NCBI GenBank assembly: GCA_037178675.1
Contig: JAYMGJ010000568.1
Span: 1-64,000, forward strand
Direction: 5' to 3'
DNA: 64,000 nucleotides
Source of the DNA: Scleroderma bovista
Taxonomy: Eukaryota > Basidiomycota > Agaricomycetes > Boletales > Sclerodermataceae
Shown here: positions 1-10,960 of the stretch, in pieces
Position numbering within the stretch: the stretch's first letter is position 1
How the letters are laid out: every line of letters starts with the position of its first letter
Notes under the pieces: generated by a model
What the model was told of the DNA's origin: nothing
Seen by the model: the letters and a program-made list of their open reading frames with translations, nothing else
The model's database searches: none
Position numbers and translations under genes: made by a program

Positions 1-859
1 ATATGGCGTCTTGGTGAGCAGAAAAGCGACCTGCCAAACTGTACTTGTTCGCTGACTTGAAGGGTGATAAGTTCATGCTAAGGCCAATGTTCCTCCTGTC
101 CTGCCCGCTCCACCATTTATCTATCATGGGTAGCTAGGATACACTTTTGTTGTCCTGTAATCGTACTCCATCCTTCATCATTGCTGTGCGCCTTGTGTTA
201 ACATTTTTTCGCTTTCATGCATTCTGTCGCTTGTTATATTTCTTGTTGTGCGTTGTGATCGTTTTTAGCTTTCATTTCATCGGTGATAAGCGGTGTTTGG
301 ATACTATGGGTGGCTATGGTTGCAAGGCAAGTATTAAATTGCGCGTTGTTAACATTTTCATTGAGATACTGATGGTAGGTATGGTGAACAATCGTGGGTA
401 AGCTCTAAATTGCATTGCACATTCTGATGCACCACTTACTAACTTTGGTGACAGTTATTATCACCCAGTGATTGAACAATGGTGGGTAAGCTCTAATTAT
501 GGTTGTGAGGTGAATATTAAGCTTTATTAAGCTTTAATTGCACCACTTATCACTTACCAACTTTGGTGACAGTTATTATCGTACGGTGATTTACTAGGGG
601 GCACCGGTAGTGAATGAGACCCAGCCATTCAGGTGTATGGCCTCAGGTGGCGACGATAAGTTCCCAATGTTATTGTCTTTGCAGGGGTTCTGGTGAGTGA
701 TCCGCGATCCGCATATTCGCCTTACCTCATAGGGCCTTTTTGTCGCCCGGTGATTTTTTGGGTGAATCTGATTGTCGGTTGAGACTGGTTAGTGATCCGC
801 ACATTTGCCTTACCTTTATAATACGATGCCTTATCCTCCACCATGCACCCAGGACCACC
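1..859. repeat. Degenerate tandem repeats, no gene seen
   Basis: No convincing coding region. Two imperfect copies of a roughly 95-bp unit lie at about 386-475 and 474-590; both contain 'gtgggtaagctcta' and 'aactttggtgacagttatta'. A more diverged third copy may begin near 312. A second short direct repeat ('agtgatccgc' followed by 'cgccttacct' or 'gccttacct') occurs at about 696-727 and 790-815. These look like decayed repeat DNA upstream of the gene at 860. Confidence 0.45.
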
Positions 860-1853
860 ATGAGACAAGATTCCAACTCTCTGCGTGAAAAACGATCATG
901 TACGCGATTTCGACCATATCGGGCTCCATTGGGTGATAAATCATCGACCGAGTCAATGTCTTCCACCCCGACCCGCCTCACCCGCAGCAAGGCGATGACT
1001 TGGGACAGCCCAAGCCGAACGAGTGAGGTATGTATGTCAGTACTGTTCTAGATGCTTGCTATAACATCATTAAAGGACTCGAGCTTCCACACTGCTATAT
1101 CCCCCTCTGTTCACGTCCAATCCATGGGTATGATTTGTCTGTCTACGAATGGTACGACAAAGTCTACCTCTAACACTTCATCCACCACTTCGGCAAATAA
1201 AGCTTCTTTTAGCCGCACTCCTCTCACTCGTCAAAATGCGGTGGTGTGGGATCACCACTCAGGCGAGATGAGCAAGGTACGCAAGCCAGAATTTTTTGAA
1301 ATGTATGTTGCCTAACCAGATATAGGATCCAAGTTTCCTTACGGCTGTTGATCGCCCCCCTGTACATTCAATTCGCGATGGCCATGGCCATCCTGCAGGG
1401 CTTCTGGGCCTCGATGGTACCCCCGACAGTCCTTCTGGTCCCACTCCACCTGTACATCCACCCTTGAATCCTTGTATTCCCCCTGGGTTGAAGCAGAGCA
1501 TCCAAAATGCAATTCACCACAATTTACAAAAGTATGCTTGTCGGTTGGATGCTAGTCTCTCCAATCAGATAGAATTTGGTTTATCTGAGGCCTTTGACTT
1601 CACCCTGAATGTCATAGAGCGATCTTTCATAGATCAGGCAAGTCCTTGCTTGGATACTTAATGCTGCTGGCCAACTCCAACACAGCGAACCCCCCCTGAG
1701 ATGTCAACAGCTGTGAAGTCTCGATTGTATGCGGAACAGACCGGTACTTGCCACCCCATCCCAAGGAAGAACAAAACTAACATTCCAAGCAGATCGACCT
1801 ATCAAACTCATGCCTGGCGCATGGGAACAGTCTGTCTCCCAATCGTAATATAG
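860..1853 (+). CDS. Unrecognised 282-aa protein from four phase-0 exons
   Basis: Predicted exons are 860-1027, 1076-1276, 1326-1637 and 1686-1853, giving 282 aa and ending at TAG. The first two introns (48 and 49 bp) are GT-AG; the third (1638-1685, 48 bp) has a GC donor (gcaagt) and AG acceptor. All three lie between codons, so every internal exon is symmetric. Exons 1 and 2 end with related blocks: LTRSKAMTWDSPS then an intron then DSSFHTA, and LTRQNAVVWDHHSG then an intron then DPSFLTA, which suggests exon duplication. The protein is Ser/Thr/Pro-rich at first; the last third (SIQNAIHHNLQKYACRLDA) looks helical. No signal peptide, membrane segment or known domain was recognised. It could be a mobile-element accessory gene. 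ATG860 was chosen as the first ATG of the open exon. The function is unknown. Confidence 0.5.
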
Positions 1854-2127
1854 TTTTCTTACCAAAGCCTGGACTATATGTGGCGATATGACATAGGCTG
1901 GATTGTGTATGTGTATGACGTGTGTATGGGCTGGACTGTGTATGACGTGTGTATGATACAAATAAGCTAGGCTGTGTATACGTGCGGGCGTTGTATGATG
2001 TAAAATACCTGTAAAATGCCTGCAAGGACATGATTACTGATGCATGCGGCTGGCACGAGCATATAGCCAACGACCATTATAAGACTGCATCGTACAGGCG
2101 AGAGCCCTCGCCTCACCATCACTAAAT
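1854..2127. other. Intergenic stretch with TGTGTATG-rich sequence
   Basis: Simple alternating runs such as 'gtgtatgtgtatgacgtgtgtatg' fragments occur at about 1905-1960. The antisense open frames here are products of this low-complexity sequence. The short space to the next gene could hold its promoter. Confidence 0.4.
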
Positions 2128-2570
2128 ATGAACGTCCTCACTGTAAGTGCCGGTACATATAATGTTTGAACTCTGCTCATCCCCAAGAACCTAGGCCGGT
2201 ACTCGTGTTTTTTTTGGGATGGTTTCAGTACTATCAAGTATGGTGAAATAAAGGCGACTGAACGCCTCGGTGTCAGTCTTTTCATCCTTATGTGTTACCT
2301 TCCCTCATTGCTTTTAGGGAATTCTATTAGTTGGAATCGCCGTTGATAAAAAGAATGACGACAATAACTCAATCGAGATGGAGGATGACCCCGCCGACAA
2401 CGACGAAGGGCACCTTGTCTTCCTTCCGTAAGTACTCTTGAGATCTTCGGGTCTGAGATAAATTCAGTTGATTTTGATTTAGTTGTTCCTGTGTTAGTCG
2501 TATCAACCCGATTATTTTACCCAGTGTAGACACAGAGCTTCCTGCCAAACTGCAGTCCCTGACATTGTAA
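2128..2570 (+). CDS. Possible 76-aa single-pass membrane protein
   Basis: Four short exons join into an open 76-aa frame: 2128-2142, 2195-2227, 2318-2427 and 2498-2570, all with GT-AG introns (52, 90 and 70 bp). The product has a hydrophobic segment, RVFFGMVSGILLVGIAV, formed across the exon 2/3 junction, followed by a very acidic stretch (IEMEDDPADNDEG) and a hydrophobic tail ending LPAKLQSLTL. The model is inferred only from splice signals, an open frame across every junction and the coherent membrane helix; the 15-nt first exon is the weakest part. It lies 213 bp before another small membrane-protein gene on the same strand. No family was recognised. Confidence 0.35.
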
Positions 2571-2783
2571 TTCACTCGTTGCCAAGTAGCGTCTTTGTCT
2601 TTCTCTTTGTAAATTACCTCACCAACTTATTGTACGCCACATAGTGTGTTAGCTCACCTGATGGTCCCACGGTTATAAGCTTTGCAAATTTCAACCTAAC
2701 AAATGCTTGCAGCCATACACGGCCCAATTGTTACCAGGGTTTATAAATTGCAGCTTCGTCGCTAACATCTCAAGCTTACGACT

Positions 2784-3303
2784 ATGCAACGAAGAAGAAA
2801 GGTGAGTCGCCCATAATCTGGGTCAACACAAGCTTAACAACAATATAGATTACCCTCAAGTTGCACAGGGAGAACATGGGGAAAAAGTTTACAACGGTAC
2901 TAAGTCATCCGTAGTCAGGGTCAAGCTTATTGATATCATAGATTACTTCCAAGCTGGACAGGGAGGACAGGGAGAAGCACCGTGTTGATGTAGGTGCTTG
3001 ACACGATATGAACTACAGAAGTTTAATGATATCATAGATTACCCCCAAGTCGCACAAGGAGGACAGGAAGAAGCAATGTGTCGATGTAGGTGCCTTGTCA
3101 CATACAAACTACTAAGCTTATCGTGGATACCATAGGCTCTTGTCCGATTCACCGTCGGAGCATTAGTTATGTTTGCCCTTGCAGCTTCAATTGACATCGC
3201 ACGCCGATTTCTCCCATCCGACTCTATGCTAGGTATCACAATCATCATCTTTTCTGGGTCCCTAATGTTTGCCATTTTGCATACTATGGGGGAAAATGAA
3301 TGA
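2784..3303 (+). CDS. 109-aa membrane protein with three tandem 16-aa micro-exon repeats
   Basis: Five exons: 2784-2801, 2849-2896, 2942-2989, 3038-3085 and 3136-3303. Exons 2, 3 and 4 are each exactly 48 nt, phase 0 at both ends, and encode related 16-residue repeats: ITLKLHRENMGKKFTT, ITSKLDREDREKHRVD and ITPKSHKEDRKKQCVD. The introns are 47, 45, 48 and 50 bp, all GT-AG, and intron ends share 'atatcatag'. The last exon encodes two hydrophobic segments, VRFTVGALVMFALAASI and GITIIIFSGSLMFAIL, separated by a short basic/polar link, and ends MGENE. The protein is thus a charged repeat arm followed by a two-helix membrane hairpin. No known family was recognised. Because each repeat exon is symmetric, skipping or duplication would change repeat number without shifting the frame. 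Confidence 0.6.
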
Positions 3304-3447
3304 GCATAGGAACATATCTTCATTAGTTGAGACTACGTCCATAGTTCGTAAACCAAATGCACAAAAGAAAACTACAACGGGCATAGGCCAACCTCGCCCT
3401 GTCGTACGGCTAGCCCGGGTTCAACTCTGCTCAACGTCGAGTGTGTC

Positions 3448-5550
3448 ATGACTTCGGAGACGCCGTGTCAGATGGATGAATACGTTGTTGTCGACCACAT
3501 GGACGAACATATTTTCCCCGCTCCAAATGCCAATGTCGAGTTCCCTGCCCAGTTGCCCTCGATGCCCCTGGGTGGCTTCCCTCGTACCTTCTCCCCTACG
3601 AGTATAAAGGCTTCTCGTATGTCGAGTCGTGCTGGTATGGCTTCGATGGAGTCCTTGCCGGAGGGCCACGGAGTCTACCAACCTGTCCTTCAGTATGAGG
3701 AAAGGGGTATCTCTGCTGCCTTTGGGGAGGAAGTCAAGATCGTCGAGGTCGAGGTCATCAAGTATATCGAACAACCGAGACCTGAAGTCAAGGAAATGTG
3801 CATCCAGACAGACGAGCCAGTACCTACTACACCCCCCAGCACTTTGATCCCCATTCCCCCTTCCGGTCAGGCAGACACGTCGACCTCATCTGTTCCTCCC
3901 GTTCCTACCTCTCCGATGGGACTGTTCAGAGTGAGTTCGACAGGTGGAAAATTCCAGTTCGCCCCCGCCAGCTCGCCACCACCCTCTTCACCCATGTCAG
4001 GAGGGACCCCCCGGGATTCTACGGCAACTTTTCGTGTCATTCGACCACTCCCCTCACAGTCACAGTCTAATCGCCGCCAGTCTATCGAATCGTCTATCAC
4101 CGATGAAGCAGCACGTCGCCAGCGCACGACTTCGGCTGTACCATCTGTTGTAGACAAGACACGTTCACCCATGATGGTGCTGCCGCCGCCACCGCGTCTG
4201 CCTCCGCCTTCTTTCATCCCGGAGAGAAGGGGGGCAACCATGTCATCAGCTTCGGACATGCCGCCACGCCCATCATCGCCCCCTCCACGAGAACTAATCC
4301 ACCGCGCAACAACACCCATTGGTGCCATGCTTTCTGTGCACCCCAGAGGAACCTACAGTCCAAGACAGCACGGATCAAGTATGCCCCCGCTGTCAAATCT
4401 GCGCCAGCCACCCTCGACGAGCAGTTTCCGATCTGCAGTGAACGCAGCTGCACACGCTCAGAACTCTCAAGCGCCGTCAGGCCTGCCTTCCTGGAGTGTG
4501 CGGGAGCATGAATGCAGGAAACTCTCAAGTACATCCCTTGCATCAGATTGTAGTGCCTTATCTCTGCGGTCGTCCATGTCGTCGGACCACAGCGTCTTCA
4601 TGAACTGTCACACAACACCAAATGCAACTGGCAAAGCCATAGAGCAACCTATTCATGCCATCACGCAGATTATGATAGGGGAGTGGTTGTACAAGTATAC
4701 TCGTTGTACGATTCGCAAAGGATACAGAGAGAAACGGCACCAGCGGTTTTTCTGGGTACATCCATATACCAAGAACCTTTACTGGAGTTCTGCAGATCCA
4801 GGTTCAAACAACGTATCAGGGTCTAGTTCCAAGTGTGGTAAGTAAACACAATTAATTCTACTGTATTCGCCGAGTCATCTTTTGCCCTCGTGTAGCATAT
4901 ATCGAGGGCATCCGTGCTGTCTTAGATCCCAACCCCATGCCGCCCGATTTGTACCAGTATAGCATCGTGATTTCGACAACGCATCGAGAGATGAAGATCA
5001 CCGCACCGACCAAGGAGCGACACGAGATCTGGCTCAATGTAAGTAATGCACGAGACTGGTTTTGAGACCTAGTAAACCACCTTTTTAGGCTCTTAAATAC
5101 CTGCTTTCTCGTCCGAATCCGCTTGGAGCTCCGGGCGAAGCGCCGGGCTTAAGCAGCCCTATGTCCCTTGGTGCGGAATTCACGGACGATGACCATCGCC
5201 ACCCGGATTCGAGCCCACAAAGCCAGCGCAGTAGGAGGAGCAGTCACAATGGTGGTGCATTCAGCACAACTCCCAAGGGGAAGCGGAGTTGCTCACAGCT
5301 TTCTGTTAGAGGGTCAGCTGGCAAGCGTTCTGGTACACCTGCGGCGGGATATCTGCGTCGGGCTGCTCCTGAAAGCCCATACAGCCCGACCCGGTCGTTC
5401 GAGCATGCGGGAGGCAACAACCACGAGGATGCGGAGCTAGACTTCGAGTTACATGGAGAATCCAAATCGGATGAGGGATACGAAGGTTTAGAGAACATAC
5501 GCGCTTGCTGCAATGGGCGAGGACCAATAGTGGACTTTCCAACCATCTGA
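3448..5550 (+). CDS. Num1/ApsA-like cortical anchor, C-terminal PH-domain part
   Basis: Three exons (3448-4837, 4896-5038, 5089-5550) encode 664 aa. Residues about 410-525 match the Mcp5/Num1-type PH domain (for example IGEWLYKYTRCTIRKG, KRHQRFFWVHPYTKNLYWSS and TAPTKERHEIWLNALKYLL). In this family the PH domain binds phosphoinositides at the plasma membrane, and the protein anchors dynein or mitochondria at the cortex during nuclear migration. The preceding 350 residues are Ser/Pro-rich and disordered, with a QTDEP motif. Family members usually carry a long N-terminal coiled coil, often bringing them above 1000 aa; none is seen here. The frame stays open upstream of ATG3448 back to about 3352 without another ATG, so the true 5' part may be lost or displaced by the DNA upstream. 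PH identification is strong; the start is uncertain. Confidence 0.8.
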
Positions 5551-6679
5551 ACCTACAGCTTGCATATAGCGCTGATTTCTGCATTCTTTTTTTCTTTCAT
5601 ACCCGCAATTTCATTCGGCTTACCTACGACTCTCTACGGACACCTAACACTCCTTGACAATTTTTCCTCTATTACATGGACCCATTAGCATCATAACTTC
5701 ATTCTTATTTCCTTGTGTATATGCATTTCCCTTTTCTGTTGCTAGTTCCCAGTTAGCGGAATTTGGTCTCCCATGCACGTGACTGTGAGTACGTTTCAGT
5801 TTATAAGCATTTCAAGCTCCGCTTTCCTTTTCTTTTCCTCCTTCACTTCCCCGTACAGTAGTTTTGTGTAGTAGTGGTAATGGATAATAGGGATAATGAA
5901 TAGCGCGATAATGAACAGTGCTGTTAGAATACTGGAAGTCCATGCTGAACAGCGCAGTGCTGTGCACCTTCCAGCCTGAGTCACTACAACACTAATGGTC
6001 TCTAGACGTCTTATTTGTACAACGCTTTCCACTAACGGCAATCACAATAACGGTACGTGCGTTAGTCAATGTCTGTTGCTATGACTCAATCAATTAATCA
6101 AGGCGCCCTCTCCGACCATCATATGTGTTGTATTTGTTGTGCGGTGAGTGGCCATTGCTTGATCCCTATTCGGTTTCCGACGATATGCCTCCCTCGCGCC
6201 CCATATTCAAATGATGCAAATGCGAGGAATGTATTCACAAAAATCCCGATGGGATCTCCATGGATTCGCGGCTCATTCTCGCCCACCTGATTCTCTATCC
6301 AGATTTACGTTGTCGCCATGATGCCATCGGGTCCGCCTTGTTCGTTTGTGTATTATTTCTTTTGCAGCGCTAACACCCTTATTCTCCATCCAGATTTAGA
6401 TCGCCATTAAGTCTCGATGTCGTCAGATGTCGTTCTTGTTCAGGCGTGTATCTGTATCTGTCACAGTGCTAATGCCTTTATTCACTGTTGTTCTCTATCT
6501 AGAATACCCTTGTATTCGCCTCTGAATATGAGAGATCCATTTGTTGAGTGCGTGCGTTTTTCTTATAAATACACTATGATCACTCATCTCACTTGCAAAG
6601 CCCATCCTACCTGTCCTCTGGTGTGTTCGTCTTCATTAACCATAGCTGCTGCCAAATTGATTTAAAACCAAGATTACAC
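5551..6679. repeat. Intergenic region with three imperfect repeats before the transposase
   Basis: No host gene was recognised. Three degenerate units of about 95-110 bp start near 6287, 6379 and 6488, sharing 'attctctatccagattta', 'attctccatccagattta' and 'gttctctatctaga'. They precede the transposase start at 6680 and may be the subterminal repeats of that element. A clear terminal inverted repeat could not be identified by eye. Confidence 0.35.
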
Positions 6680-9600
6680 ATGCCTGCTGCTCGTGCTGTT
6701 TTCAAACGGTGCAAATGTGAAGAGTGTCTTGAAAGAGATGTTGATGGCGTCTTGATGGATACACGGCTCATGCCTGTACATGTGAACAGGGTTCAAGAAG
6801 AGCGCTCGAGGCACAAAGGTTTTGCTAGCGATGACCTTGCTGGTCACCTCTTTGGCCTTACCCTTACAGACGACGGACCTAACCAGAGGGCTGGTGCCGA
6901 CAAGCTATGGAAATCGCGTGCTGATTACCAGGAAAATGGACCCAGCAATGACCTTATAGCTGGCGCACTTACTACTCTTCCCCTGTCCGACATCACTCAC
7001 AGCCTCGGCCGTCTCCAGTTGTATGATCCCCACCCAGCACAACCATCGACTTTAGGCAACGTCGGAGAATGCTCCACCGCTAAGTTGTCTAGCAGACAAC
7101 CGGCCAATGTGCCCAAACCTTGCTCAGCGCACTCATCGACTCTGGCCGATATCGCAGATTGCCCTACTATGGAGTTGTCCAGCAGGAGTAATGTACCTCA
7201 AAGTCAGTCCAGCAGGTCCCATCTACCCCCTGATCCTCACTCATTGCATTCGTCGTCCCCAGGTGGTGTCAGAGAATACCCTGCTGCGGAGTCACCCAGT
7301 TTACCAGCTGCTGTAGCTGGGTGTAGAGTTCCAACGAAGGACCGTCATACAGCCAAGGCACTTGAGATACTGTCTAACATAGAGGCTCGGACCCAGCGGT
7401 GTTTTCGTCTTTTGTTGGACGGGTCTAATGAGCAGGCGCTTCCTGTCGTCAGAAAAGAGCTTGGGGTGCTGCGCCGTGCTGCGGAGGATGTCAGGCGTAA
7501 CACTGACGTTGTGAAGTCTCGCAAGGATGAGATCATTGCTACCCTAGAAAGGCTTGAAGTCGAGCTGAGGTTGCATGAGCCTCCGGAGGACTCATTGAAG
7601 GATCCAGTCTTCTTCGAAACTGGTGAGTTTTGTATGTGTTGATCTCAAATATGATGCTGATGATATCTGACTTAGATGATCGTCACTGCCCATCAGTTGA
7701 GCGGATGGCCATAATTGCGCAGGTTGCAACCCTTCTTGGCGTCGTGTGCAGTGTAATCATTGGTGTGAGCCAACGGGGTGGTGACTTTATCATGGGCACC
7801 CTTTCATTGCTGCTCTATATCTCATTTCAGTGCAGCGACGGGACACTCAGCCTCTCCCACGAGAATATGTTGAAGCAGATTCCATCGACTATCGAAAGCG
7901 CCCTCTCTAGGTTCAATCTCACTTCTAAGACGGTCCCGTATGCTGTGTGCAACTGTCATTGCACATATCGACCAATCTACACTCCTGGATCTAGTACCCC
8001 TAGCTACCCCGCTTATTGCACCAACCATCCGACACCTGAGAAGGAATGCAAAGAGGCCCTTTTGAATGCTTCACCCAATGGTGAACGTCGGCCAAAGAAG
8101 ACGTACACTTACCATGACTTCAACGACTATCTCGCCAACTTGTTGGCAAGAAGGGACATCGAAACGTTGATGGATCGGTCATGTGATGATCTCGTGGAGT
8201 CCCTTTCTTCACCACCACCCCGATTCATCAAGAACCCATTCGACGCTCAGTTTCTTCACACATTCAACGGCCCTGAACCTGGCAAACTTTTCGTTGACCG
8301 AGGCGATGAAGGACGCTATGCGTTTGCCCTACACGTTGACTTCTTCAACCCAGAGGGCATGACCCAGCGTGGAGCAAGCACGTCATCTGGGATCATTTCC
8401 ATGGCATGTCTTAACTTACCCCTGGATGTCCGGTATAAACCTGAAAATATGTACCTTGCTGGTATAATCCCAGGACCAAAACAGCCATCCTTGGAGAACC
8501 TCAACCACTATATCCGCCCCCTCATCACTGACCTTGTAGCATCATGGGAACGTGGTGTTCGATATTCGACCACCGCAAATCATCCGAATGGCCGTGTCAT
8601 GCGTAGTGCTGTTGCCCTAGTGGTTTGTGACCTTCCAGCTGCTCGTCACCTTTCTGCGCTTGCTGGTGCCAGTAGTCATTTTTTTTGCAGTGCATGCAAT
8701 TGTTATCACAAGTCTAATTATGGCCGTGTCGATTTTGAACACTGGGTACTTCGAGACAAGGACAAGCTGCGTTGCCAGGCAGAGCAATGGAGAGACGCCC
8801 CGACATCCGCAGAGCGCGAAAAGCTGTTCAAGCAGTATGGTATCCGCTACTCCGAACTTTGGCGACTTCCGTATTGGGATCCAGCCCGTCAGCTCGTGAT
8901 TGACTCTATGCATTGTCTCCTAGAAGGTCTCGTACAGCATCATACGCGAAACATACTTGGTCTCACCACAGAAGCTATTTCGACCACCCGCTCAACCTCT
9001 TCTGCCTTCCATTACGATTTCGAGCCCCTAGACCCCGAGACAGCTGCCAGCCTCTCCATGACCACGAAGGAGGCAGGCCAAGTGTCAGCGATTCACACTC
9101 TCCTTGTTGCCCAGGTGCAGTGTGCAGAGAACGCTGACCAGGTTGCCGAATCCCTGGAGAAACTGCAAAGTTCCCTTCTTCATAAAAACATGGCGTCACT
9201 GCGTTACGTTTGTCAGTCACTGCGTTGCGTCCCTGAAAAGAGAACTAGGCTTTATAAGATTGATTATGCTAAGGCACTTGTTCAATGGGTAGGCAATCGA
9301 TTTATCCATGTATACTGTCACTGAAGTTATTATAGCGTGGTCAACAACCTCTGGTTGCTATGGATGAAGATGTTCGTGAGCCCAGCTCAAAGCAAGCCCT
9401 CGAGCAGATTCGAACTGTTATTCGTGACATATCAGTACCATTGTGGCTTGGGTCAGTACCCAAGAATTTTGGTGATGTTTCTGCAGGCACAATCAAAGCT
9501 GATGAGTGGCGGTCGCTCATTACTGTCTACATCCCCATAGCTCTTATCAGTCTTTGGGCAAATCCTGAGACCGAGTTCAAGCCTATTCTTGATCATACTA

Positions 9601-10600
9601 TGTCCCTAGTTTCTGCTGTCTACCTTGCTTGTGCACGGACAATGACTCCTGAGCGGGCTTCTGCTTATCGCACGAATATTGCTAGTTATGTAAAGAACTT
9701 GAAGATCATCCACCCGACTTTCAACTTGCGCCCAAACCATCACGCGTCTTTTCATATTTATGACTATCTGTTGCTCTTCGGTCCTGTACACTCGTGGTGG
9801 ACATTCCCTTTCGAGCGTCTTATCGGAGTCCTCCAGCGCCTTCCCAGCAACCATAAATATGGTGTGTTGAGTATACTCCATCGTGCATCGTTGGCTAACA
9901 TGCCTATTAGGAGAACTGGAAGTAACCATGCTCCATTCTTTTCTCAAGGGTGCAAAACTACGTAGCTGGTTGTCACGATCAGACTGTCCACCTGTTATCC
10001 GTGAATGCAAAGTCCTTCTTGATCGTGCATACCGGACCCCAGGCAATATTGGTGGTGATGATGACGATGGTGCTGCTCCTGCTGATAATCTCCCGAAATC
10101 AAATGTTCCCCGGGATCTACGTGCGCTCATTGGACAATGTACAGCAGTGCTGCGCGCTCAGTTACACGTACATGGGGTTTACTATTGTCGGTCATCGACC
10201 CACATTGGTAACTCCCTCATCTTATTCTATCCCTCTGGCAATTACGCGTCATCACCTGTTCCAGGAAGTATGAAATATATCTATGAATCCAACAGATCTT
10301 GGCATTTTGCCGTCCAGCGACAACGTCCATTATTAGCAAGTGGGGTGATCACCACTGATCCCTTCGCCATATATCCACACTTCCCTGCGAAACTGTATTC
10401 TTCCGTTCTTGAGGACAGATTAGAGAGTGTCCAAGTGGGTTGGGTCACAAGCCACTACGCACGATGGGCCATTTCAAGCGAGCAAGTTGTGGTCCTTTCT
10501 TTGTGTAGGGTGAGAGAGACTACTATCATTGGTTTGCCTGAAGTGAACTAATTTCACCTAATTTCACCTCCAGGATTAGGCTACACACACTATGGACTTG
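6287..10600 (+). mobile_element. Plavaka-like DNA transposon (boundaries uncertain)
   Basis: The element is defined by its intact transposase. Its left side may include the subterminal repeats at about 6287-6510. On the right, the palindromic 'aatttcacct' repeats at 10550-10570 lie just after the stop. No target-site duplication or terminal inverted repeat could be fixed by eye; a weak match between 'acaacgc' at about 6021 and the inverse of 'gcgttgtgt' near 11112 could mark wider ends. Confidence 0.5.
6680..10551 (+). CDS. Plavaka/Tnp2-type (CMC superfamily) transposase, open frame
   Basis: Five exons (6680-7622, 7676-9288, 9336-9861, 9911-10207, 10265-10551) give 1221 aa with no stop or frameshift. 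Introns are 47-57 bp. The N-terminus has a Cys cluster (CKCEEC), as in fungal Plavaka proteins. The central part matches the Tnp2-like core (MYLAGIIPGPKQPSLENLN, a Cys/His knuckle FFCSACNCYH, WDPARQLVIDSMHCLLEGL), and the C-terminal exons carry HPTFNLRPNHHASFHIYDYL and WWTFPFERLIGVLQRLPSN. The enzyme would bind element ends and cut DNA in the nucleus. The last intron (57 bp) is a multiple of three and could be retained. The intact frame suggests recent activity or selection, unlike the decayed elements elsewhere in the window. Family assignment is from recognised motifs, not a search. Confidence 0.85.
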
Positions 10601-10960
10601 TATATGTACATCGTGATTGGCATTGTTTTCAATGGGATGATGACTGAATGCCTTCAATGGGGTGATGCAACTAAGGAGAGTCAGGCGAGGAGAGTCGGGC
10701 GAGCGGTGGGCGACCGTCGGGCAATTCATTTAGTCCATGGATACAACTTAACATTTATTACCACATTTTGTCCGCAAACTTAATTTCTAATATGGGCCCT
10801 GTTGTTATTGTTTGTCGGTATTCAAAATTTGCATCTTTATTTTCTGCCAGGAAAAGTTTGAAGTTTAGCCAAGGCACATACCTGAAGCCAATATGCGAAG
10901 CTTTCACACATATTCTGTCTGCGCCAAAATGTCTTGTTTGAGTCAACCTTTACACCAGGA

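Noticed and set aside
3039..3323. 94-codon minus-strand frame
   Set aside because: It overlaps the micro-exon gene antisense, including its introns, and has no features of its own.
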